64,000 nucleotides of DNA from positions 24,651 through 88,650 of the forward strand of contig NZ_FNFC01000014.1 of the NCBI RefSeq assembly GCF_900100385.1. The letters run 5' to 3'. The DNA comes from Halovenus aranensis. Lineage in GTDB: Archaea; Halobacteriota; Halobacteria; Halobacteriales; Haloarculaceae. Shown in pieces: positions 25,895 through 38,036 of the stretch (position 1 is its first letter; each line of letters begins with the position of its first letter). A model generated the notes under the pieces. It was not told the origin of the DNA, ran no database searches, and was given only the letters and a program-made list of their open reading frames with translations. The position numbers and the translations under genes are program-made.

Positions 25895-27646
25895 CTACAG
25901 CTGGTCTGTGAGACGTGTTGCCGTCTTCTCGCCGACGCCCTCGACGCTCGTGAGTTCGTCTGTCGAGGCCGTCCGGACACCCTCGACGCTCCCGAACCGC
26001 CCGAGGAGCCGTTTGCGCGTCTCTGGGCCGACGCCCGAAATCTCGTCTAACGGCGTCGAGACGTCGTCTCTGACGGTTTCGTGGTACTGCACTGCAAATC
26101 GATGTGCCTCGTCACGGACCCGCTGGAGCAGGTGTAATTTCGGGTCGTCACTCGGCCAGTTGTACGTCCTGTCGGGGGTGACGACGCGTTCCTCGGCTTT
26201 CGCCAGTGCGATGACGGGCACGTCCCAGCCATCGAGTGCGTCGCGGGCGGCGTCGAGTTGACCGTGGCCGCCGTCGATGAGCAGGAGGTCCGGCTGAGGG
26301 CGGTCGTCGTTTCCTGCCTGTGCGCGCTGTGCCCGCCAGCCGACGAGTTCGGCCATATTGCCGTAGTCGTCGTTGGTCTCTGTGAGCCTGCGCCGGCGGT
26401 ACGCGCTCTTTTCGGGCGTGCCGTCGACGAAGACGACGTTGCTGCCGACCACACTACGGCCCTGGGTGTGGCTCACGTCGAAGCCTTCGATGCGGGTGGC
26501 CGCGTCGATGCCGAGCGCGGCGGCAAGCGCTGTCGTCTCGTCGCGGTCACGGGCAGGTCGGCTGGCGTTTTTCATCGCGAGGTCGACCAGTGTCGCCTCC
26601 CGGCCGGCACCGGGGACGCGCAACGCGACACCGACACCCTCCAGCCACGACTCGATATCTCCGCCGGCGGGCTGTTCCGGACAGAGTATCACGTCCGGCA
26701 GGTCGGCCGCGGCGTAGTATTGCGGGAGGAAAGCCCCCAGAACCGTCGCTGGCTCGGGAACTGCTTCGGGTGCATCGAGGGTGTGTTGCTCTCGCCCGAC
26801 GAGTTGGCCTCCTTCGGCGCGTAACACCGCGACCGTCGGCTCGTCACCGGCCAGGGAGACGCCGAGTACGTCGGTCTGGCGGCGCGTTCCGTCGGCGGTG
26901 TTGACCGCGGCCGCGCTGGCGTCCTGGAAGCTCTCGACGGCCGACAGCGTATCCCGGAGGTTTGCTGCCCGCTCGAAGCGCTCGGCCTCGGCCGCGGCCT
27001 CCATCTCGCGCCGGAGCGGGTCGGTCAACACCCCCGTCTCGCCGCCGAAAAACCGCTCGACCGCCCCGACGTCGGCGACGTAACTCTCCCGGTCTATTTC
27101 GTCTGTACAGGGGGCGGTACAGAGTCCGATGTCGTAGTCGAGACAGGGACGGTCGCGGGTGCTGTACTTGTGGTCCGAACAGCCGCGCAGGCCGTACACG
27201 TCTCGCAGTGCCTTCACGACGCTCTCGACTTGCCCGCGGTCGGTGAACGGTCCGAAGACGGTCGAGCCCGACTCTGGGTCTCTGGTCACCCGAATCTGAG
27301 GGAACTCGTGGCCGGTCAGCTCGACCAGCGGGTAGGATTTGTCGTCTTTCAGGCGGACGTTATACCGGGGGCGGTGGCGCTTGATAAGGTTCGCTTCGAG
27401 CAAGAGCGCCTGTGACTCGGTTTCAGTGACCGCCACCTCGATTTCCCGCGCGTGAGCGACCATCTGACGGATGCGCTCGCTGCGACTCCCGCTCACGTCG
27501 CCGTGGTCGGCGTACGAGCGGACGCGGTCGCGCAGGTCGACAGCCTTGCCCACGTACAGCACTCGGTCGCCGTCGAGAAACTGGTAGACGCCCGGCTCGG
27601 TGGGCAGGTCGTTTGCGCGCTGGCGGACCGCCTCGCTGTCCATCAT
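25895..27646 (-). CDS. uvrC: excinuclease ABC subunit C
   Basis: Makes both incisions in UvrABC nucleotide excision repair. The 583-aa protein shows the GIY-YIG nuclease ([24 protein letters not shown]), the Cys cluster region ([10 protein letters not shown]), a UVR segment ([22 protein letters not shown]), the RNase H-like C-terminal nuclease with [14 protein letters not shown] and [10 protein letters not shown], and terminal helix-hairpin-helix units ([20 protein letters not shown]). ATG at 27646 or 27643. uvrA and uvrB are not in the window. Confidence 0.97.
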   Translation of the reverse strand: MMDSEAVRQRANDLPTEPGVYQFLDGDRVLYVGKAVDLRDRVRSYADHGDVSGSRSERIRQMVAHAREIEVAVTETESQALLLEANLIKRHRPRYNVRLKDDKSYPLVELTGHEFPQIRVTRDPESGSTVFGPFTDRGQVESVVKALRDVYGLRGCSDHKYSTRDRPCLDYDIGLCTAPCTDEIDRESYVADVGAVERFFGGETGVLTDPLRREMEAAAEAERFERAANLRDTLSAVESFQDASAAAVNTADGTRRQTDVLGVSLAGDEPTVAVLRAEGGQLVGREQHTLDAPEAVPEPATVLGAFLPQYYAAADLPDVILCPEQPAGGDIESWLEGVGVALRVPGAGREATLVDLAMKNASRPARDRDETTALAAALGIDAATRIEGFDVSHTQGRSVVGSNVVFVDGTPEKSAYRRRRLTETNDDYGNMAELVGWRAQRAQAGNDDRPQPDLLLIDGGHGQLDAARDALDGWDVPVIALAKAEERVVTPDRTYNWPSDDPKLHLLQRVRDEAHRFAVQYHETVRDDVSTPLDEISGVGPETRKRLLGRFGSVEGVRTASTDELTSVEGVGEKTATRLTDQL

Positions 27647-27727
27647 CAGGGAGTACGGCTCGACAACTATGACGGCGTCGGTCGCGGTTTCAGTGGGCGT
27701 AAGTCTGCCCGCTCCCCTACCTGCGAT

Positions 27728-28438
27728 ATGCGCCTGCGCGAAGCCGGACCAACCAGCGGACCAGACGTTGTCATCGTGTTAGGGTGGGGGAACAGGCTCC
27801 ACCACGAGAACGTCCAGTGGCTCTCAGACCAGCTTACCGAGGCCGGCTACCGGACACACACGTTCCAGATACCCGACGTTATCGACGACTTCGAGCGCGA
27901 GTACCTCGCGCCGGTCCGTGAGTACGTCGCAGAACTCGGGGCGGTCCGGCTCGTCGGCCACAGCACCGGCGGGCTCATCACCGCCTTCCTCGATTGGGCC
28001 AAGACCAACACGTATCTCAGCCCCTGGTGGGGCATTCCGAGCGGACCTGCCGGGCTGGACGTGGCGGTTCTCTCGGCACTGTCCCGGATTCCCACGCGTC
28101 GCCCGCTCGTTCCTGTCGGTCAGAGCGACCGCCAGTCGATTGGTGACCGCGCGACGGAGAAACAGCTTCGTGAGGGACCGACGCGGGCCGCGCCGTCGTT
28201 TCTCCGTGAGATACGGCGCGCTCACAGCGAGCGGCCACCGGTCTCGTCCGACGCTGTCGTCTTCTGTTCGCCCCGCGATACCGTCGTCAGCGTTCGCGCA
28301 ATTGCGGAGGCAGCGTCGTTCGACCAGCTCGTCTTCTACGACGGCGGCCACGAGCTGTTTTCCTCGAAGAAACGAGACACGTACCGCGAGACGCTGCTCG
28401 ATGCTGTCGCGAACGGCCGCGACGCGCTCGACGCGTAA
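27728..28438 (+). CDS. alpha/beta hydrolase family protein
   Basis: A 236-aa predicted serine hydrolase. GHSTGG holds the nucleophile, [10 protein letters not shown] the acid and YDGGHELF the His, giving a complete triad; the early VLGWGN plays the oxyanion role. The ATG at 27728 was chosen because the longer frame overlaps uvrC antisense and is compositionally poor. Divergent from uvrC by 81 bp. Its stop abuts that of the convergent membrane protein gene. Substrate unknown. Confidence 0.85.
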   Translation: MRLREAGPTSGPDVVIVLGWGNRLHHENVQWLSDQLTEAGYRTHTFQIPDVIDDFEREYLAPVREYVAELGAVRLVGHSTGGLITAFLDWAKTNTYLSPWWGIPSGPAGLDVAVLSALSRIPTRRPLVPVGQSDRQSIGDRATEKQLREGPTRAAPSFLREIRRAHSERPPVSSDAVVFCSPRDTVVSVRAIAEAASFDQLVFYDGGHELFSSKKRDTYRETLLDAVANGRDALDA

Positions 28439-29089
28439 TCAGACGGGGTCGTCTTCGATGAATCCCTGACTGTCGTCGTCGCGTCCGTCTGCCGCCGTCG
28501 TCTGGCTGTCCGGGTCGGGGAAAATCGCCGCTTCGAGGCGGGTGGCGGCGTCCTCGGCGTCCTCGGGCCGAGGCACGTGCAGGTCCTCTTCTTCGCCTGC
28601 GAGTCGGATGACGAGCGTTGGCGTCCGCAGGTACCAGTAGACGCCGAGCAGGACCATCGCCAGCAACAGCGCGAGCGCGCCAACGTTCACCAGCAGCGTG
28701 TCGAGGTTCCGCAAGAGGGCGAACACCGACCGGGTGGCGTCCATGATGCCCCCGAGACCGACACTTCCGGCCGTTCCGGTGCCGAGCCCGAGACTGTCAC
28801 CGAATATCGATTTCGGGTCGAAGGCGAGGCCGGCGACCAGGAGGGTAGCGCCGGCAGCGCCGGCGACGAGTCCGCGACGGCGCAGCCCCGACCAGGCGAG
28901 TGCACTGGCCTCGACGCCGGTGACGTTGGGGCGGTCTGCCTGTCTGAAGTTCTCGCCGTCGAGAGCCGGCGTGAACGCGATGACGCGGTGGCTGGTGACG
29001 ACAACGCGGGCAGTCCCAACGTCGAGTTGCTCGCGAACTGTCTCTCCGTCGTAAAGCAGGTCGTCGACACGACGCTGCCAGCGCGACAT
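28439..29089 (-). CDS. haloarchaeal membrane protein with PH-like N-terminus
   Basis: A 216-aa protein. Residues about 1-65 (VDDLLYDGETVREQLDVGTARVVVTSHRVIAF) resemble the bacterial PH-like domain pattern; two hydrophobic helices follow (GLVAGAAGATLLVAGLAF and LLVNVGALALLLAMVLLGVYWY); then a short cytoplasmic beta part (TLVIRLAGEEED) and an acidic tail. Function unknown. It lies 75 bp downstream of the AIM24 gene in the same direction, and may be co-transcribed with it. Confidence 0.7.
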   Translation of the reverse strand: MSRWQRRVDDLLYDGETVREQLDVGTARVVVTSHRVIAFTPALDGENFRQADRPNVTGVEASALAWSGLRRRGLVAGAAGATLLVAGLAFDPKSIFGDSLGLGTGTAGSVGLGGIMDATRSVFALLRNLDTLLVNVGALALLLAMVLLGVYWYLRTPTLVIRLAGEEEDLHVPRPEDAEDAATRLEAAIFPDPDSQTTAADGRDDDSQGFIEDDPV

Positions 29090-29164
29090 GGCGCGCTCTA
29101 CGTGACGGGCAATAAAGTACTCTCGGGTCCAGCAAACCCCGGCGACTCTCGTCGCAGGTATCTA

Positions 29165-29848
29165 CTAGCTGTCGTCTGTGTTTGTCCGGACGTACGGTGC
29201 GATAACGGACGCGAACGCGTCCATGTCCCGCGTCTGGTACCAGGCACTGCCGGGACCGGTGAACTCGAAGACGAGTCCCTCGCCGCTCAGGACCGTCGAC
29301 TTGAGGTCGCCGACCCGCCGAACCGAGTAGTCGATGTCGTCGTCCCAGGCAATCAGGTGTTCGTTGTCGAGGACGTAGGATTCACCGGCGGCTAGCTCCA
29401 GCTTTTCTAAGCCGCCGTAGGCGTCGATAAAGGTCGTCCCGGTCCCCCTGAGCGCGAGCGGCGTCAGACTCGCCTCACCGAGCATCGACTTGAGACCGCC
29501 GATTTCGGAGTCGATGTCGATGCCGTCGGTCGCCGCGAGGAAGGAGCCGTCCGTGGAGTACAGCGTCTCGTCGTGCAGGTCGTGGGACTTCACGTCGCCA
29601 GGCGTCGGCGGCGCGAGCGTCACCTGGCCCCGACTGCCCTCGGCGGTAAACTCGTTTGCAAAGGCGGACTCACCGCCGAGCAGCGACTTCGCTGAGCTGA
29701 GCAGGCCATCTCGGCTCGTTCCGGTAGAAATCGAGACGTTTTCCGAGTGGCCGACCATCGCGCCCGGCTCGGCGACAATCGACTCGCCGGCTTCGAGCGT
29801 GACAATCAGGTGTGTGTACGACGGCTTGTGGGTGAACTCGTAGTCCAT
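29165..29848 (-). CDS. AIM24 / TIGR00266 family protein
   Basis: A 227-aa beta-rich protein of the AIM24 superfamily. It starts MDYEFTHKPSYTHLIVTLEAGESIVAEPGAM, the usual opening, and has further matching stretches at SLLGGESAFANEF and GLVFEFTGPGSAWYQTRD near the end. The family is widespread with no settled function; its yeast namesake affects mitochondrial inner-membrane organisation. No signal or membrane segment is seen. It may share a transcript with the downstream membrane protein. Confidence 0.85.
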   Translation of the reverse strand: MDYEFTHKPSYTHLIVTLEAGESIVAEPGAMVGHSENVSISTGTSRDGLLSSAKSLLGGESAFANEFTAEGSRGQVTLAPPTPGDVKSHDLHDETLYSTDGSFLAATDGIDIDSEIGGLKSMLGEASLTPLALRGTGTTFIDAYGGLEKLELAAGESYVLDNEHLIAWDDDIDYSVRRVGDLKSTVLSGEGLVFEFTGPGSAWYQTRDMDAFASVIAPYVRTNTDDS

Positions 29849-29959
29849 TGGAGAGACTCATTGGGCCTTCTGTCGCCACATAAGTATGTTCTGTGGACTG
29901 TTTCATCTGCAGAGACTCGTACTCGGAGGATACAACAGCGACGAGTGCGAACGCCGGGT

Positions 29960-30229
29960 ATGAACGACGAGACTGTCCAGACGTGGCTCGTCGAGCGCAG
30001 CTACGGTCAGAGCGAAGACCTCGTCACGCTGGTGTACGCGACACGCGACGGCGAGCGCCACGTGAAACAGCAGTTCTCTCATCGGATGCTGTTCGACAAG
30101 GAGGTCACCGCCGGACGCGACGTTCCTCCCGACCGCCTGGAAGCCGTCGCTGACGGCGACACGCGGGAGCGCTACCGTCAAGAGGCCGCCCAGATGGCCG
30201 AGAACCACGACCCCGACGAGGAGGTCTAA
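29960..30229 (+). CDS. small conserved protein, unknown function
   Basis: An 89-aa acidic protein starting MNDETVQTWLVERSYGQSEDLVTLVYATRDG, with a predicted small beta-alpha core and a charged helical tail. The ATG at 29960 was chosen over the 160-aa frame because the extra part overlaps the AIM24 gene antisense. Its stop directly abuts the ligA stop on the other strand. Family not recognised. Confidence 0.65.
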   Translation: MNDETVQTWLVERSYGQSEDLVTLVYATRDGERHVKQQFSHRMLFDKEVTAGRDVPPDRLEAVADGDTRERYRQEAAQMAENHDPDEEV

Positions 30230-32323
<2,094 letters not shown>

Positions 32324-32439
32324 CTAAAACGTGCGGGTTGCCGGTCGACACTCGCACTTGCTGATTTTGTTACGATTCTCACATGTATCGGCCACCAGAT
32401 ACTTTATCGACGCGAACGGATTTAGGTCCAACGTGTAGC

Positions 32440-33804
32440 ATGGTGGGCGATAGCACACCTGGGGCTGGCACGGACGAGAGTGAGGACGAGACCAATCGGC
32501 TGCTCGCCGAGTTCAGCAGAGAGGACCTCGCTCGCCACCTCGCACTGTTCTACCGAGAGCCAGCGACGCAGCTATCGGCTGCGAGTACGTTCATTCGGTA
32601 CGGTCTGCACCTGGGGCGGCGGTGTTTCTACCTGACCGACGCAAACACGAGAGATGCGATTAAGGCGGCGCTTCGGGACGCTGGAGTCGACGTAACACAA
32701 CGGATGGCTGCGGGCGACCTCACGATTCGGGACGCCTCAGAGGTCTATCTGGACTCGGGTTTCAATCCCGAGGAGATGATAGCCACGCTCGAATCGGCCG
32801 TCGAGGAGAGCATCGAGATGGGATACGAGGGGTTCTGGGTGGCCGGCGAAAACACGTGGTGTTTTCACACCGAGGCGTCGTTCGACCACATTCTGGACTT
32901 CGAGGCCGAGTTCGACGCCACCTGTCCCGACTATCCCGTGACCGCGCTGTGTCAGTACGACATCGACCGATTCGGTGAAGAGTCCACCGCCAAGGCGCTG
33001 TGGACACACGAGCAGATTATCTACCGTAGCACCATCTGTGAGAACCCATACTACCTCACGCCGGACGCCTACCAGTCAGAGGCCGACTCGCAGCTGAACG
33101 CCAAGCTCATGCTCGAACAGACCCACGATCTCGCTCGCTCGCGCCGTCAGGTCACCCAGCGCGAACAGCGCCTCGACGTCGTCAGCCGTATTCTCCGGCA
33201 CAACATCCGCAACGACCTGAACGTGGTGCGGACGAATCTCGAACTCATCGAGGAGGAAAACAGCCTCACCGAAACCGACAGCAAACGCCTCGAAACCGCA
33301 ATCGAGCACGTCAACGACGTGTTCGAGATTGCTGACAAGGCTCGTGCCGTCCAGCAGACCCTCGACCACCTGCGAGTCGAGACACTCGCGCTCGACGAGA
33401 CGCTCGCTCGGGCGGTCGACCGGGCGGAGGCGGCCGTACCCGGGGCGACAATCAGTATCGACGGCGAATCCGAGACGACAGTCGTCGCGGACTCGAATCT
33501 CGACGACGCGGTGGTCGAACTGCTGACGGCGATTCTCGACAACCAGGAGGAACAGCCGTCAGTCTCGCTCACTTGTTCGACACCTGCCGAAGGAACGCTG
33601 CGACTCGACATCCAGGCACCTGATGCCCTCTTTCCCGCGAGCGACCGGGCAGCCCTCGAGCGCGGGAGCGAAACCCAACTGGAACACGGACGCGGCCTCG
33701 GCCTCTGGCTCGCCAACTGGATTATCGAGAACGGCCACGGGACCCTCGCGTTCCCCGCTGAGGGCCCACAGCTCCGAATCGAACTCAACCGGGTCGCCAA
33801 CTGA
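32440..33804 (+). CDS. MEDS-domain sensor histidine kinase
   Basis: A 454-aa cytoplasmic kinase. The N-terminal MEDS domain (about 25-230: LALFYREPATQLSAASTFIRYGLHLGRRCFYLTD, DASEVYLDSGFNPEEM) is a DcmR-type sensor module with a RecA-like look. The H-box RILRHNIRNDLNVVRTNLELI is the standard haloarchaeal type. The ATPase part is divergent: the N-box region reads LLTAILDNQEEQ, while the G-box GRGLGLWLANWI is kept. The ATG at 32440 removes 19 poor residues. No response regulator lies beside it. Confidence 0.88.
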   Translation: MVGDSTPGAGTDESEDETNRLLAEFSREDLARHLALFYREPATQLSAASTFIRYGLHLGRRCFYLTDANTRDAIKAALRDAGVDVTQRMAAGDLTIRDASEVYLDSGFNPEEMIATLESAVEESIEMGYEGFWVAGENTWCFHTEASFDHILDFEAEFDATCPDYPVTALCQYDIDRFGEESTAKALWTHEQIIYRSTICENPYYLTPDAYQSEADSQLNAKLMLEQTHDLARSRRQVTQREQRLDVVSRILRHNIRNDLNVVRTNLELIEEENSLTETDSKRLETAIEHVNDVFEIADKARAVQQTLDHLRVETLALDETLARAVDRAEAAVPGATISIDGESETTVVADSNLDDAVVELLTAILDNQEEQPSVSLTCSTPAEGTLRLDIQAPDALFPASDRAALERGSETQLEHGRGLGLWLANWIIENGHGTLAFPAEGPQLRIELNRVAN

Positions 33805-33814
33805 CGGGACCACC

Positions 33815-34417
33815 CTAGCCGTTTGCCTGTATCGAGCTGAGTAGCTGTCGCGTGATATCGTCGTAGCCAAGGGTCTGTCCGCCGTGGTCGTCGACGAAGG
33901 CATCGGCATCTCCGTCCGCCGAGAACGGGAACAGGTCTGGTCCCATTCCGCCGGCCACGTCGCTGTTGACGACGTAGGTCAACTCGGTCGCGTCGGCGAA
34001 CGTCTCGGGAGCGGTCGGTGACGGCATCCGGGGTCGTCCCTCGCGTTCTGTGAGACTCCAGTCGACACTGGTGTAGTCGGTGACATAAACTACCTCGGCC
34101 TCCCAGCCGCGGTCGCGACGCTCGAAGTGATAGGGAAAGAGCCCATCGGCGAGCGTGTGAAACCAGGCCAGGCTCGGGTCTCCCTCTCCCTCGGACTGTT
34201 GGAGGGGTTGTGGCTCGTTGTCCGCGTAGAATATCTGGCCGTTCGGGCCACCGTGTGGGCCGATTTCCATCCCGCCCTGGTAGTCGAACTTGCCGCCCGA
34301 AAGCGGTACCGGCTCTGGCACGCCCTCCTCATCAGACCCAAGGATGTCGGTACAGCCGGCAAGCACGCTCGTGCCTGTCGCCGCTAGTGACCCGCGAAGA
34401 AACGTTCGCCTATGCAT
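33815..34417 (-). CDS. NosL-like Tat lipoprotein
   Basis: A 200-aa exported lipoprotein. It has a twin-Arg signal (MHRRTFLRGSLAATGTSVLAGC) with a lipobox Cys at about 22, then a NosL-type domain with FADATELTYVVNSDVAGGMGPDLFPFS and a final DDHGGQTLGYDDI. NosL is a copper-binding protein that helps mature nitrous oxide reductase. No nosZ, nosD or nosF is in this window, so it may serve another copper protein. Start 34417 is set by the Tat motif. Confidence 0.82.
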   Translation of the reverse strand: MHRRTFLRGSLAATGTSVLAGCTDILGSDEEGVPEPVPLSGGKFDYQGGMEIGPHGGPNGQIFYADNEPQPLQQSEGEGDPSLAWFHTLADGLFPYHFERRDRGWEAEVVYVTDYTSVDWSLTEREGRPRMPSPTAPETFADATELTYVVNSDVAGGMGPDLFPFSADGDADAFVDDHGGQTLGYDDITRQLLSSIQANG

Positions 34418-34469
34418 TATCTCTGCTAGCACCGACGTAGAAAAGGGAGTTCTGGTGTGTCTCTCGAAC

Positions 34470-35570
34470 CTAGAGGCCCGCCACGTCCTCGATAGCGTCG
34501 GTCAGTGCACGGATACTTTCGAGGTCGTGTTCGCCCATGTGACCGATACGAAACGCCTCCTCGGTCAACGGCCCGTAGCCACTCGAAAAGACCATGTCGT
34601 ACTCCTCGGAGACGGCCTCGATTGTCGCCTCGACGTCGATGTCTCGCGTGTTCTCGACGCAGGTCACCGTCTGCGAGCGGTACCCCTCCTCGGCGAAGAG
34701 ACCGAAATGCTCGCGCGCCCAGTCGCGGGTGTAGGCGGCCATCTCCCGGTGGCGGCGGTCCCGCTCCTCGTGGCCCTCCTCGAGCATGTGTTTCATCTGT
34801 CTCCGGTAGGCGAGCATCAGCGGGACAGCCGGCGTCGAGTGGGTCTGACCCTTCCGGTCGTAGTAATCGAGGGCCCGCTGGAAGCCGCCGTACCACGAGG
34901 CGGAGTCCGACGCGACCTCCCGCTCGTAGGCCGCGTCGCTGACGGTACAGACCGCGAGCCCCGGGGGCATGGCGAATGCCTTCTGTGTCGAGGTGAAGAT
35001 GGCGTCGATGCCGCTGCCCTCGATGTCGATGTAATCGCCGCCGAGACAGGAGATTGCGTCGACGATAAAGTAGGTATCGGGGTACTCTTTGAGGACCTCG
35101 CCAATTTCCTCGATTGGGTTGCGAACGCCGGTCGAGGTCTCGTTCATCACGGCACCGACAGCGTCGTAATCGCCGGCTTCGAGCGTCTCGCGGACGTCCT
35201 CGGGCTTGACTGCCTTTCCCCACTCGTACTCGATGCGGTCGACCGCTTTGCCCAGTCGCTCGGCGACGTTCGCCTGCCGTTCGCTGAACGCTCCCGAGGT
35301 CGGGACGAGCATCCGGTCGTCGACCAGATTGAGCGTCGTCGCCTCCCAGAACTCGGTTCCCGAGGCTGTCAACACCATCACGTCCTGGTCGGTGTCGAGG
35401 AACTCTTTGGTGTCCTCGACGATAGTCGTATAGAGGTCTGTCATCCGCTCGGAGCGGTGGCCGAACATCGGCTCGGCCATCGCCTCGATAACCTCCTCAC
35501 GGACCTCCGTGGGTCCTGGCAGATACAGCGTCTTGTCGGTGTACTCTTGATTTTTGGTCACCCGGACCAC
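34470..35570 (-). CDS. class V aminotransferase (alanine/serine-glyoxylate type)
   Basis: A 366-aa PLP enzyme. TASGTEFWEATTLNLV is the cofactor phosphate region, VDAISCLGGDYID holds the cofactor Asp, and FTSTQKAFAMPPG has the Schiff-base Lys. It opens with LYLPGPTEV, the standard family start, and ends FRIGHMGEHD. In archaea such enzymes act as alanine-glyoxylate or serine-glyoxylate transaminases, or as phosphoserine-related ones; substrate is not resolved. Single gene; the 107-bp spacer to psiE holds no gene. Confidence 0.88.
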   Translation of the reverse strand: MVRVTKNQEYTDKTLYLPGPTEVREEVIEAMAEPMFGHRSERMTDLYTTIVEDTKEFLDTDQDVMVLTASGTEFWEATTLNLVDDRMLVPTSGAFSERQANVAERLGKAVDRIEYEWGKAVKPEDVRETLEAGDYDAVGAVMNETSTGVRNPIEEIGEVLKEYPDTYFIVDAISCLGGDYIDIEGSGIDAIFTSTQKAFAMPPGLAVCTVSDAAYEREVASDSASWYGGFQRALDYYDRKGQTHSTPAVPLMLAYRRQMKHMLEEGHEERDRRHREMAAYTRDWAREHFGLFAEEGYRSQTVTCVENTRDIDVEATIEAVSEEYDMVFSSGYGPLTEEAFRIGHMGEHDLESIRALTDAIEDVAGL

Positions 35571-35677
35571 CTAGCTGTACCTTTCGACGAACCCGTATGG
35601 GCGTTGTGGTCCCGGCAGCCAGCCCCAGAACACGACAGCCACGGACCGATGCAGTTGTCGATACCGCCAGCGCTCTC

Positions 35678-36193
35678 TCACTCGGCAGCCAACAACCCGG
35701 ATTCGCTGCCGTAATTCTGCTCGGCAAAGAGTAACGCGACCAGCGCGAAGATGATGATACCGTATGAGCCAGCAGCCAGCAGCGCGTCCATCGTCGACTC
35801 GTACTCGCCCGTGCGGAAAATAATCGCTTTCCTGACCATCGCGATGACGCCGGTGTAAATGACGAGCTGGACGATACGCCGTGTCTCGTTCTCTTCGACG
35901 TACGCGAGCACTGTCTGATACACCTCGACGATAATCAAAAGCAGCAGTCCCGTGTCGATAAAGCCGATGACGACCAGCGGGTCCGTGATACTCCCCGACT
36001 GCATCGCCTCGAATATCTGCAACATCAAGTCGACGACGCCTATCGCAAAGAGTGCGGCAAAGACGGTTGCGGCGGCCAGTTCGACGCCCTGCACGAACCG
36101 GCCGATGACGAGCGAGTACCGCTCTTCTAAGGACCGCGAGCGTGTGTCGTCTGGCTCGGATGGCCCCTCTGGCGTCTGTTCGGTGTTGTTCAT
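35678..36193 (-). CDS. psiE: PsiE-family membrane protein
   Basis: A 171-aa protein with four predicted membrane helices: VELAAATVFAALFAIGVVDL, LVVIGFIDTGLLLLIIVEVY, QLVIYTGVIAMVRKAII and GIIIFALVALLFAEQ. The second and third flank YVEENETRRIVQ, characteristic of the phosphate-starvation-inducible PsiE family. In E. coli psiE responds to PhoB and cAMP; function is unknown. It may belong to the same phosphate response as genes at 44-58 kb, but it lies 8 kb away. Confidence 0.8.
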   Translation of the reverse strand: MNNTEQTPEGPSEPDDTRSRSLEERYSLVIGRFVQGVELAAATVFAALFAIGVVDLMLQIFEAMQSGSITDPLVVIGFIDTGLLLLIIVEVYQTVLAYVEENETRRIVQLVIYTGVIAMVRKAIIFRTGEYESTMDALLAAGSYGIIIFALVALLFAEQNYGSESGLLAAE

Positions 36194-36322
36194 GTCTCTT
36201 TTGTGGTGCGCTCTCGCTCGGCACTCATCTGATATATTGTGTATGGACTGCCCACGTATATATCCCGCCGTGCCCCCCAGACCGCCGGCTGCGGACTCTC
36301 TCTGACCTGTGGCGTCGGTCGC

Positions 36323-37522
36323 CTATGTAACGTCGAGGCGGAGCAACACAGGTAACATGACGGCGGCGATTGCGACCTCAGCGAGTCCAACAGCGAGAAA
36401 GGCGACCTCGAAGCTGACGCCGCCGGCAAGCGTCGCCCCGCCGATGATGCCGGTCAGAAAGCCGAGGCTGCCAAAGACGTTGAATCCGCCCATCGCGATG
36501 CCGCGCTGTGTCGGGGCCGCCAAGTCGGTCACCAGCGCCATCGTCGCCGGCGCAACGAGCGCACCGAGTACCCCGACGACTACCATCGCCGCGCCCGCGG
36601 TCACAACTGTCGGCGCGTAGAAGACGCCGACGATGGCGACGCCGTAGCCAAGAGAGCCGACGGCGACGGGGACGATGCGACCGATACGGTCCGAGAGCCG
36701 GCCCATCGGATACTGCAACAGCGCGAAGGGAACGAAGAAGGCACCGAGCAGGAGGCCGGTCCCGGCCGCGCCGATATCGAACGCAGACTGGAAGTAGACC
36801 GTCCCGACGAGCGCGAAAAAGCCGGCCGTGAGACGGTCGATAAAGCCAAACGCGAAGGGGACGACGACCGCCGGACGGTCGCGGACGCTGTCGAGGATAG
36901 CCCGCAGGTCGCGGCCACCGGACGCGGGCGTGCGGTCACTCGCAAGCGTCGCAAGCACGCCGGCACCGGCCAGCGCGACCGTCGCCCCGTACAGCGGGAC
37001 GAGGGTGCCGACCTCGTATAGCTGGCCGCCCAGCGGCGACCCCAGCGCGGTCCCGCCGCCGATGGCGAGACCGGCAGCCCCCATGTTCCGGCCGTGGCCG
37101 CCGTCGAGGTCCATCAGCGTCGTGATTGCCAGTGAGAACGCGCCGATTGTGGCGACACCCTGGCAAAAGCGGAGCCCAAGTACCCAGGCGTATGGCACTG
37201 CCCCCACGCTCGGGAGGAGTGCCAGCGAGAGGTAGCCGACCGCGCCGCCGACGGCACCGAGAGCGATAAGCGGCGTCCGGACGCCGAGGGCATCACTCGC
37301 CGCGCCCCAGAGGCCGGCACAGAGAACGAACCCCAGAAACTCCGCGGTGAGAAACCACTTCCCGGCGTCGAGGACGGCACCGACATCGCCGCCCCAGGCG
37401 GCCGGACTCGCGCCGAGTTCGGCGACCAGCGCCGGAATCCCGGGATAGAGGAGGACCTGCGCGAACAGGACGGCAAAGACGACAGCCGCGAGGAGCGGGC
37501 GGTCGCGCTGGGGTGTTGTCAC
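36323..37522 (-). CDS. major facilitator superfamily transporter
   Basis: A 399-aa transporter with 12 predicted helices. The family loop motif appears between helices 2 and 3 (GLWGAASDALGVRTPL) and again in the second half (YPMGRLSDRIGRIVP). It resembles drug/metabolite exporters of the DHA1 type, but no specific substrate can be assigned. It lies 49 bp downstream of the rimI gene on the same strand, though a functional link is not obvious. Confidence 0.87.
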   Translation of the reverse strand: MTTPQRDRPLLAAVVFAVLFAQVLLYPGIPALVAELGASPAAWGGDVGAVLDAGKWFLTAEFLGFVLCAGLWGAASDALGVRTPLIALGAVGGAVGYLSLALLPSVGAVPYAWVLGLRFCQGVATIGAFSLAITTLMDLDGGHGRNMGAAGLAIGGGTALGSPLGGQLYEVGTLVPLYGATVALAGAGVLATLASDRTPASGGRDLRAILDSVRDRPAVVVPFAFGFIDRLTAGFFALVGTVYFQSAFDIGAAGTGLLLGAFFVPFALLQYPMGRLSDRIGRIVPVAVGSLGYGVAIVGVFYAPTVVTAGAAMVVVGVLGALVAPATMALVTDLAAPTQRGIAMGGFNVFGSLGFLTGIIGGATLAGGVSFEVAFLAVGLAEVAIAAVMLPVLLRLDVT

Positions 37523-37571
37523 TGCGACGGTGTTCGATGTCGATAGACAAGCAGATAACGGTCCAGCGTGG

Positions 37572-38036
37572 TCACAGGGCGCGGACCAACACCAGCGCGT
37601 CCTCGCCGTCGCCGTAGTACTCCGGGAGAGTGCGCCGGTGGTCGAAGTCGTGGCTCCGGTAGAGCCCTCTGGCGGTCTCGTTGCTCTCTCTGACCTCTAG
37701 CTTGACCGACGCAACACCCTCACCTTCGAGAACGGCGAGGGCGCGGGTCAACAGGAGGGTGCCGACGCCGTCGCCGCGACGGGACGGACTGACGGCGAGG
37801 TCTTTGATGTGCCCCAGGTCGCGCCCGTGAGAGTCGATAACGTCGGCGACGACGTAGCCGACGACGGACTCGTCAACGGCGACGAGAAACCCTGGTTCGC
37901 CGAGATAGCTCTGGAACGCGGTAAACGGCCAGGGCTGGTCGAACGACTCCTCCTCGATGCGATAGACCGGGAGGAGGTCGTGTCGCTCGGCCTCCCGAAC
38001 TGTCGGCGTCGACCGCTCGGGCGCTGTCGTCGTCAC
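37572..38036 (-). CDS. rimI: ribosomal protein S18-alanine N-acetyltransferase family (GNAT)
   Basis: A 154-aa N-acetyltransferase. It shows the RimI pattern: VYRIEEESFDQPWPFTAFQSYL, GHIKDLAVSPSRRGDGVGTLLL (acetyl-CoA loop), LEVRESNETARGLYRSHDF. In archaea this enzyme performs N-terminal protein acetylation. The start is a GTG at 38036; no ATG gives a plausible N-terminus, because the ORF above runs into Arg/Ser-rich non-coding translation. It lies 73 bp after the paa operon's last gene. Confidence 0.85.
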   Translation of the reverse strand: MTTTAPERSTPTVREAERHDLLPVYRIEEESFDQPWPFTAFQSYLGEPGFLVAVDESVVGYVVADVIDSHGRDLGHIKDLAVSPSRRGDGVGTLLLTRALAVLEGEGVASVKLEVRESNETARGLYRSHDFDHRRTLPEYYGDGEDALVLVRAL

